From NCBI GenBank assembly GCA_013398295.1, contig VZSF01003482.1, positions 62,218-126,217 of the forward strand: a stretch of DNA of 64,000 nt. Direction: 5' to 3'. Both the position numbers and the translations under genes were made by a program. Within the stretch, counting starts at the first letter, position 1. Every line of letters begins with the position of its first letter. Positions 37,687 to 49,586 of this stretch are shown here, one piece after another. The stretch comes from Chionis minor. Its lineage: Eukaryota > Chordata > Aves > Charadriiformes > Chionididae. The notes under the pieces were generated by a model that worked only from the letters and a program-made list of their open reading frames with translations, did no database searches and was not told the origin of the DNA.

Positions 37687-40600
37687 ATAGCAATAAATAA
37701 TTTGCTATGTAAAATATCTGAGTGAAAGAACACCTGTGTAATTATGATTTTACTGTCTTCCAAAGCAGTACTTACAGCACCCTAGAAAAACAAGTACACA
37801 CAGGACACAAAGGCAATGTTACAGCTGTAAAGCTTCAAATTATATAGACCAATCCCGTAATTCCCTGTAATTCTCCTGTTGGAGAAGGCAGTCCTGCCAG
37901 CAGACTAAAACTGATTGCCTCAGCCAAGGAAAAGAGCAGTGGCCACCACTTTGTGATCCTGAATGAAAAATAAACCTAACATCGTTCAAGGCTAAATTTT
38001 GACAACACTCAGGACTTAATTAACACCGATACCCCTTTCTTTCTAGCTTTATTTCGTAGGCATCAGAAGTTCTTATTTACACTCAGCTACATAAAAACTA
38101 ACAAATTCCATAAGACACTGTAGTTTAGGAACATTTTTCACACTTTGGAGTCAAAAGTGAAGTTGTTAATTACAGCTCCTGTAAGGGATCTGCACCCTAG
38201 CACAAACAGTTTCTCTGCGAAACTGCATAGCATACGGAGTTCAGAGAAGGGATAATTATATCTGTACCGCAATTCAGGTACGGCTTCGAAAATCCTACCC
38301 CAACTTTAAGCGAGATACTGAGTTCTAGCACAACCTGCTCACACCAACACAGAACATACAATGACATACATATACTGCACTATACTGTAAATATGACTGA
38401 TGGTCTTACTGTATCTATGTGCCAGTGATTTCTCAAAGTAAAATATTCCTTGATTTCTGCATGCAAAATATAAAAAATACTATATACAAAAGGAGATAAA
38501 GGTCAATATCCATGTTCAAGCACAGACGCTTTTACCTGAAAATTGAAACACGATTGTGGATTTCTGAAAAAAATAGTTTTGAAGCACTAATTCCTGTAGC
38601 AAATTAAACCTAAAAGAGGTTATATGTATTATATTGGTTATTATGTTTTACCCATCTTTGTTATATTAAAAAACATTGTAATTCTTAACAGAATTAGAAT
38701 AACTCAGAGCATCCCAAACTGAAAAACACTTAAAGAATTTTTTCCGACTGGCTAGCTAAACAAAACATAAATAATTACTCTTGTGGAAATTACCACTAAG
38801 TTTATTTTGATGTATGCTCCTACAAAATGAATGTATCACCCCACCAAAGGCTGAATCTAAAATAAAAAGTATCAGTTCCTTGTATATAGGGACTACTCCT
38901 ATAGTAATCTGGGAGTTAGAGTAATCCAGTTCCTGGGAAAATTCACTGGCAGGTTGGCAGAACTCTTACAGCTTTGCTTCAAACGTGTCCTAGGAAGGAA
39001 TCTTACCTATATAGCTATACTGACTTTTACATCTGAGCTATGGGAATACTGTGAAAGACTGCTAATTTCACAGGTGGGAATGAAGTGAATGAAGGGAAGT
39101 CTCAGACCTCCTTCATCAGTTAGAGATTTTAAATTAAACAGTGATAAAAAGCAAAGACTAAATTATAAGTATATAGAGATTGCATGGCTAGAATATTGTA
39201 AAGAGAATGCATCAATACCCATCTTGATTTTCAAAACAAAGAATTTAGAAATGGAACTAGTGAGAGGTGTGATCTTGTGAACATAAAAAACTGCACTTCA
39301 ACAGTTTGAAAACACATACAAGAAATTAAACCACAGTTTTATATTAGAAACTGGCCTTAATTTTGAGGTGCTTTTGCTTTTGCTTTTGCCAGTGGTTATC
39401 TGTTTCTGGCCACTGCTGTCTGATCCAAATATCTTTTCCTCAGTGGAAAATTCAGAAAATACATGCGTCCTTCTGGAAACCAATGGCAGCATGACTTGTG
39501 TCTCAGAAGCAAAAAATGAGATTGCAAAACGAATCAATGCAACAAACTTCATTTAGAATAGAATATGATGGCCTGCAAGAAAAAACCAGTTGTTCCAGAC
39601 CTATGAAACACACTCACCTGAACTATGAGAGGAAAAGGAGGAGAAATGCTGAGGAGGTGGACACATGAGTACACCATTTGACTGTTTGATTGTGCCACAG
39701 TGTATGATGATACTGGAGCAGATACAGCCCCCAGATGTCAAGCTGCACATTCCCAGGAGGATTGCCACCACCTGAGGCTATTTATCCAAAGAATTCCCTG
39801 CCCGTCAACAAACTTTTTCTTGTAGCTGAAATTTTCTTTTCAGTTATTTCATTCATATTTAATTCTCCACCTCCTTTAGCTTAGGAGCACAATCATTATT
39901 CATATTTATTGAAGTCAAGTCTCATGATTTAGGCCCTGCTGTACCTTAAAACTGATTGTCTCACACCTTTAGAGTAACTTCGTCAAAGGTACCTTTTTGT
40001 TGTGGTTGTTAAATAAATGATTCTAGAAAAAAATGATCTGAAGATACAGACTCCAGGTAGATTGCAATCCTGCTGATCAACATTTGCAGCACTATTTCAG
40101 TCCACCTTCTGCTCATACCAGCTTTTGTAATTACTCTTTGCTATTTTTTGCTGTACTTTGGGATATTTTACTAAAATTATAAGATTTTGGAATATATTAA
40201 TCTCTAGTGTACTTATTGTAATTAAGGCACATAAAAAATAGTTTAACCTCTCATATATATTTTTCTAACTCATGCACCTCTTTCAGACTCTGTTAATTAA
40301 TGTCTGTTACAATAATTATATTCTGCAAACTGCAGTATGCAATACCTCCATGTGGGAATCTAAAAGCTGTTGTTCTTTTTGAATAATTCAGTCCTAAGGG
40401 AGGAAGACAAATGAGAACAATCCGCTGACATCTGTTATGCATTCAAGAAATCTGCAGCCAATCCTGATGTAATTACAAATCATTTTGGATGAAAAATATT
40501 TATGTGCTATATTCTTACCACCAGCAAACACATAACCTGACAGATGTAGAACCTGGCATTACAATTTCAATGTCAGTTTTCCCCAGTGAAACAGAGATTG

Positions 40601-41042
40601 AAGTATTTCCCATTCTGACATCAATTTATTGTCTTAATATTTCCCTTTTCTCAGAACACCATAGCGCTAGCATGTTGTTACCTGGAAAAAGGCAATGTTT
40701 CTGTTCAAAGCAACCAATCCTTCATTACTTTGTCCGCCAGAGGAGTCTTCTCTTTCTTGGTTGACAGTTCCCAACATGTTGCAGGAACAAACTTATAATT
40801 AATTCTTACCAAATTACCATGACAAAGTAGATGTAAAAACCAGTAAATTCCCAGGTGTTGGTCATTAAAGACATGAAGACACATTGATCCTGAAAATATG
40901 AAACAGAAGTATCATTTCAGTGAACAGTTTTCTATTAATCCTGTCTTTATCTGTGTAATCTTGTTTTCTGGTATTTAAATTTTCTCATATTTCGGCAAAA
41001 CAATATGTGTACAGGTACACAATATACACAAGCCCTGAGTGA

Positions 41043-41506
41043 GCCTTTCTCCACACGCGGCAGCTTCCTTCAAGGCAAGTCCACACGCTGCAACATGGAG
41101 CCCTCAATGGGCTGCAGTGTGGATATCTGCTCCAACATGGTCCTCCATGGGTTGAAGGGGGACAATGTGTGTCACCATGCTTTTCTTCATGGGCTGCAGG
41201 GAAACCTCTGTTCCAGTGACTGGAGCACCTCCTCCCCTTGCTTCCTCACTGAGCTTTGTGTGTGCAGGATTGCTTCACATTATCTCACTCCTTTTTTAGA
41301 GCTGCTCTGAAGCATATTTTACCCTTTCGTAAATATTTTACCACAGAGATGCTGCAAACATTGTTGATGGGCTCAAGCTTTGTGACTGTCTTGAAGCCAG
41401 CTGGAACTGGCTCATTCTGACATAGGGGGAGCTCCTGGAGTCTTGTGACAAAAGGCACCCCTGCAGACCACCTACTACTAAAAGCTTGCCATGTAAACCC
41501 AACACA
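41043..41506 (-). mobile_element. Truncated avian ERV LTR, minus orientation
   Basis: On the minus strand the element begins TGTGTTGGGTTTACATGGC at 41506, continues with GAGCTCCCCCTATGTCAG, the GCCAGCTGGCTTCAAGACAG block and TAAATATTTACGAAAGGG, then a G-rich part with diverged units of about 42 bases, each containing a variant of CTGCAGCCCATG. This is the opening half of a long bird ERV LTR. The usual 3' half with the polyadenylation region is absent; similarity stops near 41043. It is therefore a truncated solo LTR with no internal genes. The left edge is approximate. Confidence 0.75.
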
Positions 41507-43530
41507 ACTGGCCTAGGTTTGTGGATTTTCCATACTATAATTTTAACCTTATTTCATATTTTTTTCAGTGTAAATCCCAACTTTTAAGCAGATTATTGAT
41601 TTAATTTAAAGAAAACTCACTAAAAGAAATTATTATTATTTATAAAAAAAAGAGTTCTTTTGCTCATTCCATATTTGTGTTACCTCACAGTGTTCCGATC
41701 ATCTCAAATCTGTAATCACCATGCATCATTTTTAAATTCTGTGTATTTCAAATAACAAAGACAAAAAAAGTTGCAACAAGAAAACCAGAAATATCAAAAT
41801 GTTTAAAAATAAAAATATTTCTATATTGTTGTGGGTTTGATTCTATTTCCAGTGAGAGACATCCCATCTCTTATGCATTTCTCCAGAGAAAATTTTAAAC
41901 CTCATGCATTGTTTTTTTGTCTTGCAACCTAAAGTCCAGAATTTTGAAAATCTGAGATTTCACTATTCCAAACAGCATACGTACCCTCTATTGCTAAGGT
42001 CCAGCAAATCCTTCCTTCCACTTTACTCAATAAGATTCCTGCAAGGACACTCATTCAGATAACAATAGTTGAAAATGTAGCAGTATTAAAAAACACCAAC
42101 TAGAAAATGAACATGTCATTTGCAAATCCACAACTGAACTTCATGAACAGAACAAATATTCCTGCTTTAAATAAAAGACGACACAGAAATCTGAAAGAGA
42201 ATTTAGTAAAATATTTCAATTCTTGGTTTCCAAAAAATAAAAAGTGCACTGCTAGGACATACCATGAAACAGATTTGATCTTTACTTTGTTAGAAACTTA
42301 ACTGCATCAATAAAAGCATTGGAGAGGGTATGGATATTACAGTATATCGCTTCATAGGCTAATTTTCATACACCTTAATAAAATACAGGCAATAAAAATT
42401 TTATTTCCTGAATGTACCACAGAAGTCTGAATTAATTCTTTGCTGTACTCAAGTTCCCAAAACAGGTATGCTACACAGAAACCTTTTTGAAGAGATATGT
42501 CTTACTTTTTTTCCCAATGCTACCCAGAAAAAATCATCCTCTCCACACAATTGTGTGTTTCTAAGCACTAGTGTAAAAGATTTTTCTGTACCATCAGTGT
42601 GGATATAAATATGCCTTGATTTTCAAAGGATATTAAAACCTTTAATTTGCAGAGTACTTCAAGAAACAGATCTGTGTTCTATTACAGACAATGAGAAGTG
42701 CATTGCAGAAGAGCATGCAAAACTTAATATTTGTGGAATCTAACAGCAATAGTGATCTCATGAGCATACCTATCATTTAATAAAGCAAAAATAATTCACC
42801 AAAGTGCTTGCTAATTTCTTATATAAATGAGTTTGATAAGGTTGAATCTCCATTAGCTTATGACTCAAAATTGGATTAATGAAAATATTTCAGGTCTCTT
42901 TATGCTATGACATGTTCTGTCAATAGTACCTCTCAAACTTGTCATTGAAATTCAGTCCTTACTTTGCATGCCAATATCATTCTATTATCTGCTTCACACT
43001 TTTGTTTGAGAAACTGAAGAGGAAATGAGTTGCCAGATGGCTGTGAATGAAAACAGAAAAATTAGCTAGAATGGAGTGACATATTTCTGATGAGGTGGGA
43101 AAGTAGAAAATTTTATAAACAAGCAAAAGACCTAAAAATATGGAGAACCTGGTATAGATTAAAACTATATATATGCATACTTGTATTTATACTTTTTCTT
43201 CTCACGTTGAAGTGACTAATAACTTCCCTCTAGGAATCAAACAAATACAGCTGTCAGTACTAATTTTGCAGTTCTTTCTACCGCTTTGCATGCCGTTGAC
43301 AATTAGTTCTTGTTGGTTTAACTGCTGCCAGGATTATATGTGATTTTCTAAATGCCTCCAAAGAGGAAAACTATTGAGAGGTAAAATGTGAGTGGGTGAT
43401 TACTCATCCACATCAAGAGAGATGGGATTTTGAAGGGGTCTATTTTTCAGCTCTTCTGTCCAATGTGTATGAAAATCTGAGGCAATAATGAGGTAGTTTG
43501 GATGTCAGGTGTATCAATATACCTGATGAT
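41507..43530. other. Unique AT-rich noncoding DNA
   Basis: Nothing recognised on either strand. Open frames are short and unremarkable. Confidence 0.6.
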
Positions 43531-44160
43531 TTGGGCAGAGAATGGCTGGAGAGCAGCCCTGAGGAGAAGGACTTGGGAGTGCTCATGGATGAGAAGCTCA
43601 ACACGAGCCGGCAGTGCGCGCTGGCAGCCCAGAAAGCCAACCGTATCCTGGGTTGCATCAAAAGACGCGTGGCCAGCAGGGCACGGGAGGTGATTCTCCC
43701 CCTCTACTCTGCGCTTGTGAGACCCCACCTGGAGTACTGTGTCCAGCTCTGGAGTCCTCAACATAGAAAGGACATCGAACTGTTGGAACAGGTCCAGTGA
43801 AGGGCCACTAAGATGATTAGAGGGATGGAGCACCTCTCCTATGAGGATAGGCTGAGAGAGCTGGGGCTGTTCAGCCTGGAGAAGAGAAGGCTCCGGGGAG
43901 ACCTGATAGCAGCCTTTCAGTATCTGAAAGGAGCCTACAGGAGAGCTGGAGAGGGACTCTTTGTCAGAAAACCTAGTGACAGGACAAGGGGTAATGGTTT
44001 TAAATTGGAAGAGGGGAGATTTAGATTAGATATTAGGAAGAAGTTCTTTACTGTGAGGGTGGTGAGGCACTGGAACAGGTTACCCAGGGAAGCTGTGGAT
44101 GCCCCATCCCTGGAAGTGTTCAAGGCCAGGCTGGATGGGGCTTTGAGCAACCTGCTGTAG
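43531..44160 (+). pseudogene. CR1 ORF2 C-terminal fragment with one stop
   Basis: One reading frame runs through the element, encoding [52 protein letters not shown], then [38 protein letters not shown] and a normal stop at 44158-44160. It is interrupted once, by TGA at 43798-43800, where the 49.6 kb copy has an arginine codon (CGA). The other differences from that copy are six amino-acid changes. The catalytic half of the reverse transcriptase lies upstream of the truncation, so the fragment has no activity. Confidence 0.93.
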
Positions 44161-44258
44161 TCAGAGGTGTCCCTGCCCATGGCAGGGGGGTTGGAACTTG
44201 ATGATCTTTAAGGTCTCTTCCAACTCTAACCATTCTATGATTCTATGATTCTATGATT
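43531..44258 (+). mobile_element. CR1 LINE 3' fragment, young, plus orientation
   Basis: It starts abruptly inside ORF2 at TTGGGCAGAG (5' truncation, usual for CR1) and ends with three perfect ATTCTATG octamers at 44232-44255. It covers the ORF2 C-terminal region and the short 3' untranslated tail (GGTTGGAACTTGATGATC). It is nearly identical to the corresponding part of the minus-strand copy at 49587-50309, so both belong to the same recently active subfamily. No target-site duplication was sought, since CR1 generally lacks a clear one. Confidence 0.95.
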
Positions 44259-44751
44259 TACAATTCTGCATGTTTCTTTCACCGAGCAGCTCATTGTTTC
44301 AGCATTTCTAGAATGTGGGCAATATAAAGATGTGAATTATTGTGTTCTTATTGAAGATTAATCTGGACAAAATAGCAGAATGCTGCCCAGTTGGGAAAAA
44401 CCCTATTTAATTAATATGGCAGCGACAACATATAAAGTTGTGCTTTAGAGAGACAGTTTAAAGTTTGTCTTTTTGGATTATTCTGCTTTCCAGTTCCCTT
44501 CTCAGTAATCCAAAAGGCTTTTGTGGGTAGCAGTGTGTGTAGATAAGGCAGTGACAATCACCTTGGATGAGCTCACATTTTGATCTAAATGTACTCTAAA
44601 ATCATCCCCAGCTATGAGGGTAACATTAGAAGTGTCTTGCTTTGAGGTAAAACAGAACCAATTTTCTGTTCAGTAATTTTACTTTCTAGCTAAGCCTCTT
44701 CTAACTACTGAAATTAACAGCATGTTGTGTAGAAACTCTTCACTCTCAGAT
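44259..44751. other. Unique spacer between CR1 and LTR
   Basis: About 490 bases of AT-rich sequence in which I see no gene or repeat. Confidence 0.55.
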
Positions 44752-45653
44752 TGATAAAACCAATGTTTATGCCAAAAGGCATGGTGTGCACAGAAACTGT
44801 TGCTTATACTTATTGGTGTAGCAAGCAAGGCCAGACAACTTTGTTATTTGCCCCGTTGGAGGGTCAGAAGTGGAAAAGCGTACAGGGGTCCCACCTGCAG
44901 GGAGAAGCGGACAGGACGGGTGACCCAAAACTGACCAAAAGAGCGTATTGCATCCCATCTGCCTCATGCTCAGTATAAAAGCTGAGGGATCAAAGTGTCA
45001 GCTCTATTTCTTCAATGGCTAGCGTGCGAGGAAGAGTCTGTTTGTCTGCCTTTGATCCCAACCTGTGCATTCTTGAATCCAGACCCAGAATCCAATTCCC
45101 ATCTGCTGCTAAGTCCAGTCTAGGATTTCCCCAGGGCCTTCCAGTGGCATGATCATCATCCTGGGAGCTTGATATGGTTTTGTATATATTTAATTATTTC
45201 CTTTTTAATATTTTATTATTAATATTTCATTAAAGTAGTTTAGTTACTACTAAACTCCTAAGTCTTCCTCTCTCTTCCCACTCCTTGGAAAGACAGACAG
45301 GCATCTGTCATTCATCTCAGTGGCCANAGCGTGCGAGGAAGAGTCTGTTTGTCTGCCTTTGATCCCAACCTGTGCATTCTTGAATCCAGACCCAGAATCC
45401 AATTCCCATCTGCTGCTAAGTCCAGTCTAGGATTTCCCCAGGGCCTTCCAGTGGCATGATCATCATCCTGGGAGCTTGATATGGTTTTGTATATATTTAA
45501 TTATTTCCTTTTTAATATTTTATTATTAATATTTCATTAAAGTAGTTTAGTTACTACTAAACTCCTAAGTCTTCCTCTCTCTTCCCACTCCTTGGAAAGA
45601 CAGACAGGCATCTGTCATTCATCTCAGTGGCCAGTCAGGACCAAATCGTGACA
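44752..45653 (+). mobile_element. Solo LTR, avian ERV family A, with assembly duplication
   Basis: It opens TGATAAAACC, and contains TTATTTGCCCCGTTGGAGGG, a clear TATA box (CAGTATAAAAGCTGAGGG at about 44971-44988), a T-rich region, the polyadenylation signal ATTAAA (45229-45234, repeated at 45536-45541) and the end CCAAATCGTGACA. The flanks AGAT (44748-44751) and AGAT (45654-45657) may be a 4-base target-site duplication. Removing the false 307-base repeat leaves about 595 bases. There are no internal viral genes. The 3' end is well supported; the 5' edge rests on the TG start and the short flank match. Confidence 0.75.
45021..45633. other. 306-bp perfect direct duplication around one N
   Basis: 45021-45326 and 45328-45633 read identically by eye, with a single N at 45327 between them. 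The copies start and stop inside the LTR. This is the signature of two contigs whose overlapping ends were joined by a nominal gap instead of being merged, not of a biological tandem duplication. Confidence 0.92.
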
Positions 45654-45679
45654 AGATGTATTCATTTAATCTGAGAAGA

Positions 45680-46038
45680 TGTCCTGGTTCTGGCGGGGAG
45701 AGGGTTGATCTCTGTCTGGGACACAGGTATTCCATACCACCTGATGCCATGCCCAGTATTTAAGTGGGAGCTGGCCAGGGGTCCAGGTTGGAAGTCTCAG
45801 CTTGGGAGCAGGCTGCGGCTTCCAGGTCGGTACACAGTAGGATGCCTTGTTTATATTTTCTGCCAGTATTATTGGGGTTTTTTTTCTTTTTTCCTTGCTG
45901 CACTGTTAAACTTTTTTTTTTTTTTTACCTCAACCCACAAGTTTTGTGGGTTTTTTTTCCTCCCAAGTCTCCCTCACTGCTGAGGTCTGAGTAAGCAGCA
46001 AATGGTTTTCTGTTTTTGGCTGAAGCCAAACCATGACA
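45680..46038 (+). mobile_element. Solo LTR, avian ERV family B, with target-site duplication
   Basis: It begins TGTCCTGGTTCTGGCGGG and ends GAAGCCAAACCATGACA, giving TGT...ACA termini. It contains a TATA-like TATTTAAG (45757-45764), the block GGGAGCTGGCCAGGGG, a poly(T) run (45912-45926) and CAACCCACAAGTTTTG. The five bases before it and the five after it are both GAAGA, a clean target-site duplication. It is a solo LTR with no internal genes. It lies 26 bases downstream of the preceding LTR, so two independent insertions landed almost side by side. Confidence 0.9.
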
Positions 46039-49000
46039 GAAGATTAACCTGATACCTGCCTGCAAAATACCTCATTCAACATGGTACATCTGCTAACCTG
46101 AAGCTGTGGTGGTATGTCATTCTTGCCCTGTTCTTAACCCTGGGCTTTCCAGACACCTGTTAGTGGCCACTGCTGAGGGACAACCAGGGTAGATGGTTCC
46201 ATATTCTTAGATGTTTAAAAGGAGCTTGTTTTGATGTGAGCTACATAACATTTTGAAGTGGCAGTAATATAATGAGTGGGGTGAACTTTTCACTTAAAAC
46301 TTTTGATACACCACTTACTATTTTTCATTGTTTAAACTTCAGAAAATTGTTCCTCTGATGTCTACTCCATAGATTGTGTGTTGTAGCAGGTTCTGTGTAG
46401 TGTCTTTACTGAAGACAATTGAAAAGCCACAGCTGATGTAAAATTCAGAGTCGCATTCTCTAACAGAGATTGATGGACAAGGTGAGCAAACTCTCTAGCA
46501 AGTGGGTAGATTGCAGAGGAAACATTGCTTACCTTCCTTCCCAACCAGTAAAGCTGTAAGATTTACTGTAAAATCTTTTATGGCGTGGAACTTCTGAAGA
46601 GCCATAAAGAAATTATAGTATTGTTCCAAGAATGCAAGTAGTTCCAGAATCACAGCAGGAGAATGGGAGATGGTAATAAAATCTCTAACAGTAGATTTGA
46701 TGGGCCTAAGCAAACCTCCTATCTGTTAGTGTCCTAGGGGTTGAGCAACCTCACTACAGCACAGAGCTTTGTGTAGCACCGCATCTGCTGAAAAACTAAC
46801 TCTAGTAGAGGACATGTGTGGAATGAGGCTGGGATGGCTAGTGCACATCATCCCTCCACTTGCTGCATGGTACCTTCATGCAAACACTGATCTGCAAAGT
46901 CCTCGTTTGTCTTCTATGTCCACAGCCCAGTATCTTTGCTTTCATTCAGCAGCATAGAAATGAAAACAGTTGATGTGTTGTCATCAACAGTTTCTGTACT
47001 TAAACCCAGCACGGTCTTCTGGCACAGCTACCCGTGAAAAATTCTTACTTGCAAAGAATTCTTGGTCTTTAAATAGAGTTAGTTATGAGAAAATGTCAGT
47101 CTGCCTCCTGGTTAAGGTAGAGGTGTCTGATATTGAGGCAAAAGGATATTTTAAAAATATTATATTTACATGCAATTAGTTGGGATAAAAATATTTTAAA
47201 TATTGCAAATTAATGCAAGATTTATGATTTTAAATAGTTTATACTCCTAAAATAAAAAAATTATTTTTCTAATTGACATGCCCACAGGTGAAATTCTTAA
47301 GGTATAGTTATTGTAGCATATTGCAAACCACTTTTTTTCTGGGATAAAAAAAAAAAGAATAATTTAATTATATTGGGGAAAATAGTTGCAATTCAAGTAA
47401 AAGTGTGTTCATGCGAATTTATGAAATATCATAAATGGAATAACTTAACATATTTCCAAATGGCTCCAGTTTTACTGTTTTGAGGATTTATCAGGTTCAG
47501 AAAGTGACTAAAGTCACACTCATTTCAATCAAACAAGATTATTAAGATACTGCGAGAGTGAGCAAGGTGTTAATAATTTTAAAGTACAACAACCGTGAGT
47601 AATGTCAATTTACACTGTAACAGATGGAATGACAGCCAAGGTGATTACAGAGAAAAATAAATCTAATTCCCTTATTACAGTAGAGGAATTTTTTGTAAGG
47701 TGTGTCAGATCTAAAATTGACATTAAATACAATGCCAATACTGCCTTTCTAGTGTCTGTATCTTGTGATGTGAATAAGATATTCAGTTCTGCACTATAAC
47801 TAGAAATACAATATTGGAAACAATTTTCAAGCTGAAGTTTTAGGGAGCTTCACGCTTTGTAATGAGCTTGTCTACAGATGTTTTAAAGGCTGAATTACAA
47901 TCAACAATCGAAGCAAGTAAGCAAGCAATGTTTTTGTCTGCATACTCCAGCTGGTTGTTGGGAGGCAGCCAGGGAGGAAGTACATTTAGAAGAAAGCTTG
48001 ACTTTTGAAGTTAGAAATAAAATCCCACATGTCCAGATTTTCTAACTAGTCTATTAAGCACTGGTATGTCTCAGAGCACTACCTTTAGCTGTTTCTAGTT
48101 CTCTTTCTTATCAGGACCACAGAACCACAGCTGAGAAATAACTTAATTTGGTTATAGGGCTAGGTCTGCAGAAGAAATATGCTATGTTAATTTTGGCTTC
48201 CAAATCTCCCAAACATAGTGATTCAGTACATAACACTGGCTACTCACAGTGAGCTTTTTTTTTTCCTTTTGCTTCATAATGTCTGCTTTATCACAGTGTG
48301 TGCCTTTGTTTGAGCAAAAACTTTTCAAATACACAGTTCCAATGCTAATGCATATGCATCTGCTGACAGATTTGGAAAGTGTCAGTACTTCTGAACTGGG
48401 CTCTACCTAGAAATCAGGCCAAGACGGAGGGGTGCTATGAGAAGTCCAACAGCCAAGAGACTTAAATTTAGTAATATTAACCTTAATACAGTTTTAAATG
48501 TTTTATATATTTTACATAAATTACAGCAACCTTTCAATATCACTAAGGGGTGTTACATGTGTATTTTCAGTGGGGCAAAACCTTAAGAAATTCTGCTTCC
48601 CCTCCCCAGGGCATGGATGTCTGTTTGTATCTCTTCATTGGAACTCACCTTCTCGTCGATTGCCCCTGTCTATAGGGCCTTTCCATAGGCTAATCACTGA
48701 AGGCTAACCAAGGCTAAACCAATAAAATTTGCTTTTTTCCTCTCCTTAAATTAGGGAGAACGACACCAGTAAGTCATTTTACCCTGTGGACCAGCAAACA
48801 TATTCATCCATGCAATGGAGACAGCAAAACACAACAAACCTGTAGGTTACACAGCCAATGCTTCAAACATCTTTGAGGACGAATATAACCAATAGAAAAT
48901 AACAAAACAAATTGACAGAGCTCACTGGAATAGATTCATTAGTATTTATGAATGCTTCCAAGAGAGTAGGTTGAATTATTTCTTAATTTTCACAGAACAC

Positions 49001-49586
49001 ACTACTAAAAATTAATGAAAGCTTACATCAAGACATGCTTTACATCTTTATAGAGCTTTATAGAGCTGTCGTTTCTCACATATCTCTTAAATTCCAAGCA
49101 GGATCTTTGTGTGACTATCTGATGTACTTGGTGAAATTACTTTGCAGATTCTCACATAGAATGTTTTCTTATGTTATTCTTTTTAAGAACAAATTAGGCT
49201 AGTATTTGTCAGGAAAGGTATAGGCATAGTTCTTCCTGCCCTGGGACAGAAGTGGTAACTCAAAAAGCATTCATTTTTCCATGATTTTTCTGTGATCACT
49301 CTGTTCTCTATGATTCCATGGAATACTATGCATTCATCACTTTATGTTGTAGTCTGTGCACCTTTGCTGAGTTAGCAACAGAAGTTTATCAAAACATTGT
49401 TATTTACAAGTGAACTCTTCCTGAAATTTGCAGATGACTTGGCTTCAGGCAAATCATCTTACAATTTATTTATCTCTATCTTAAAATTTATTTATTTAAC
49501 ATTTAATTTGGAGTAATTACCTATAGTCCAGAAAATCATACAGTCATCGCTTGCAGTCCTGTATAAATAGACTAATCACTGCAGCC
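46039..49586. other. Unique noncoding DNA
   Basis: No mobile element recognised. The only coding-like signal is the minus-strand patch at 46362-46705, described separately. There is an 11-A run near 47347. Confidence 0.5.
46362..46705 (-). other. Unrecognised coding-like patch with splice-donor-like site
   Basis: On the minus strand one frame reads ILELLAFLEQYYNFFMALQK and later NLTALLVGKEG, then meets AAG|GTAAGC (exon-side end 46533), a good match to a vertebrate 5' splice site. Upstream, TTTGCTTAG (ending 46706) could be an acceptor, giving a possible exon 46533-46705. A second frame, one base out of register, continues to 46362 with REFAHLVHQSLLENATLNFT. Neither frame starts with ATG. The composition is protein-like and faintly recalls the segment after the polymerase domain of LTR retroelements, but I cannot name a family. 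A decayed retroelement or gene fragment, a real exon, or chance are all possible. Confidence 0.25.

Larger units (their letters stand above)
34991..41042. other. Unique AT-rich noncoding DNA
   Basis: No gene or mobile element recognised. It contains a TTTTGC triple repeat (39369-39390), a pyrimidine tract with a minus-strand G-quadruplex motif (37403-37478) and a perfect 10-base hairpin (37661-37686). A 62-codon frame at 39368 looks like a short secreted peptide but starts with GTG, made by the TTTTGC repeat. Confidence 0.55.

Noticed and set aside
39368..39556. 62-codon frame resembling a signal peptide plus short secreted peptide
   Set aside because: The start is GTG, and the leucine-rich beginning is produced by a TTTTGC simple repeat. 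No promoter or splice context.
45021..45633. Genuine tandem duplication of LTR sequence
   Set aside because: Perfect identity and an N exactly at the junction point to an assembly join instead.
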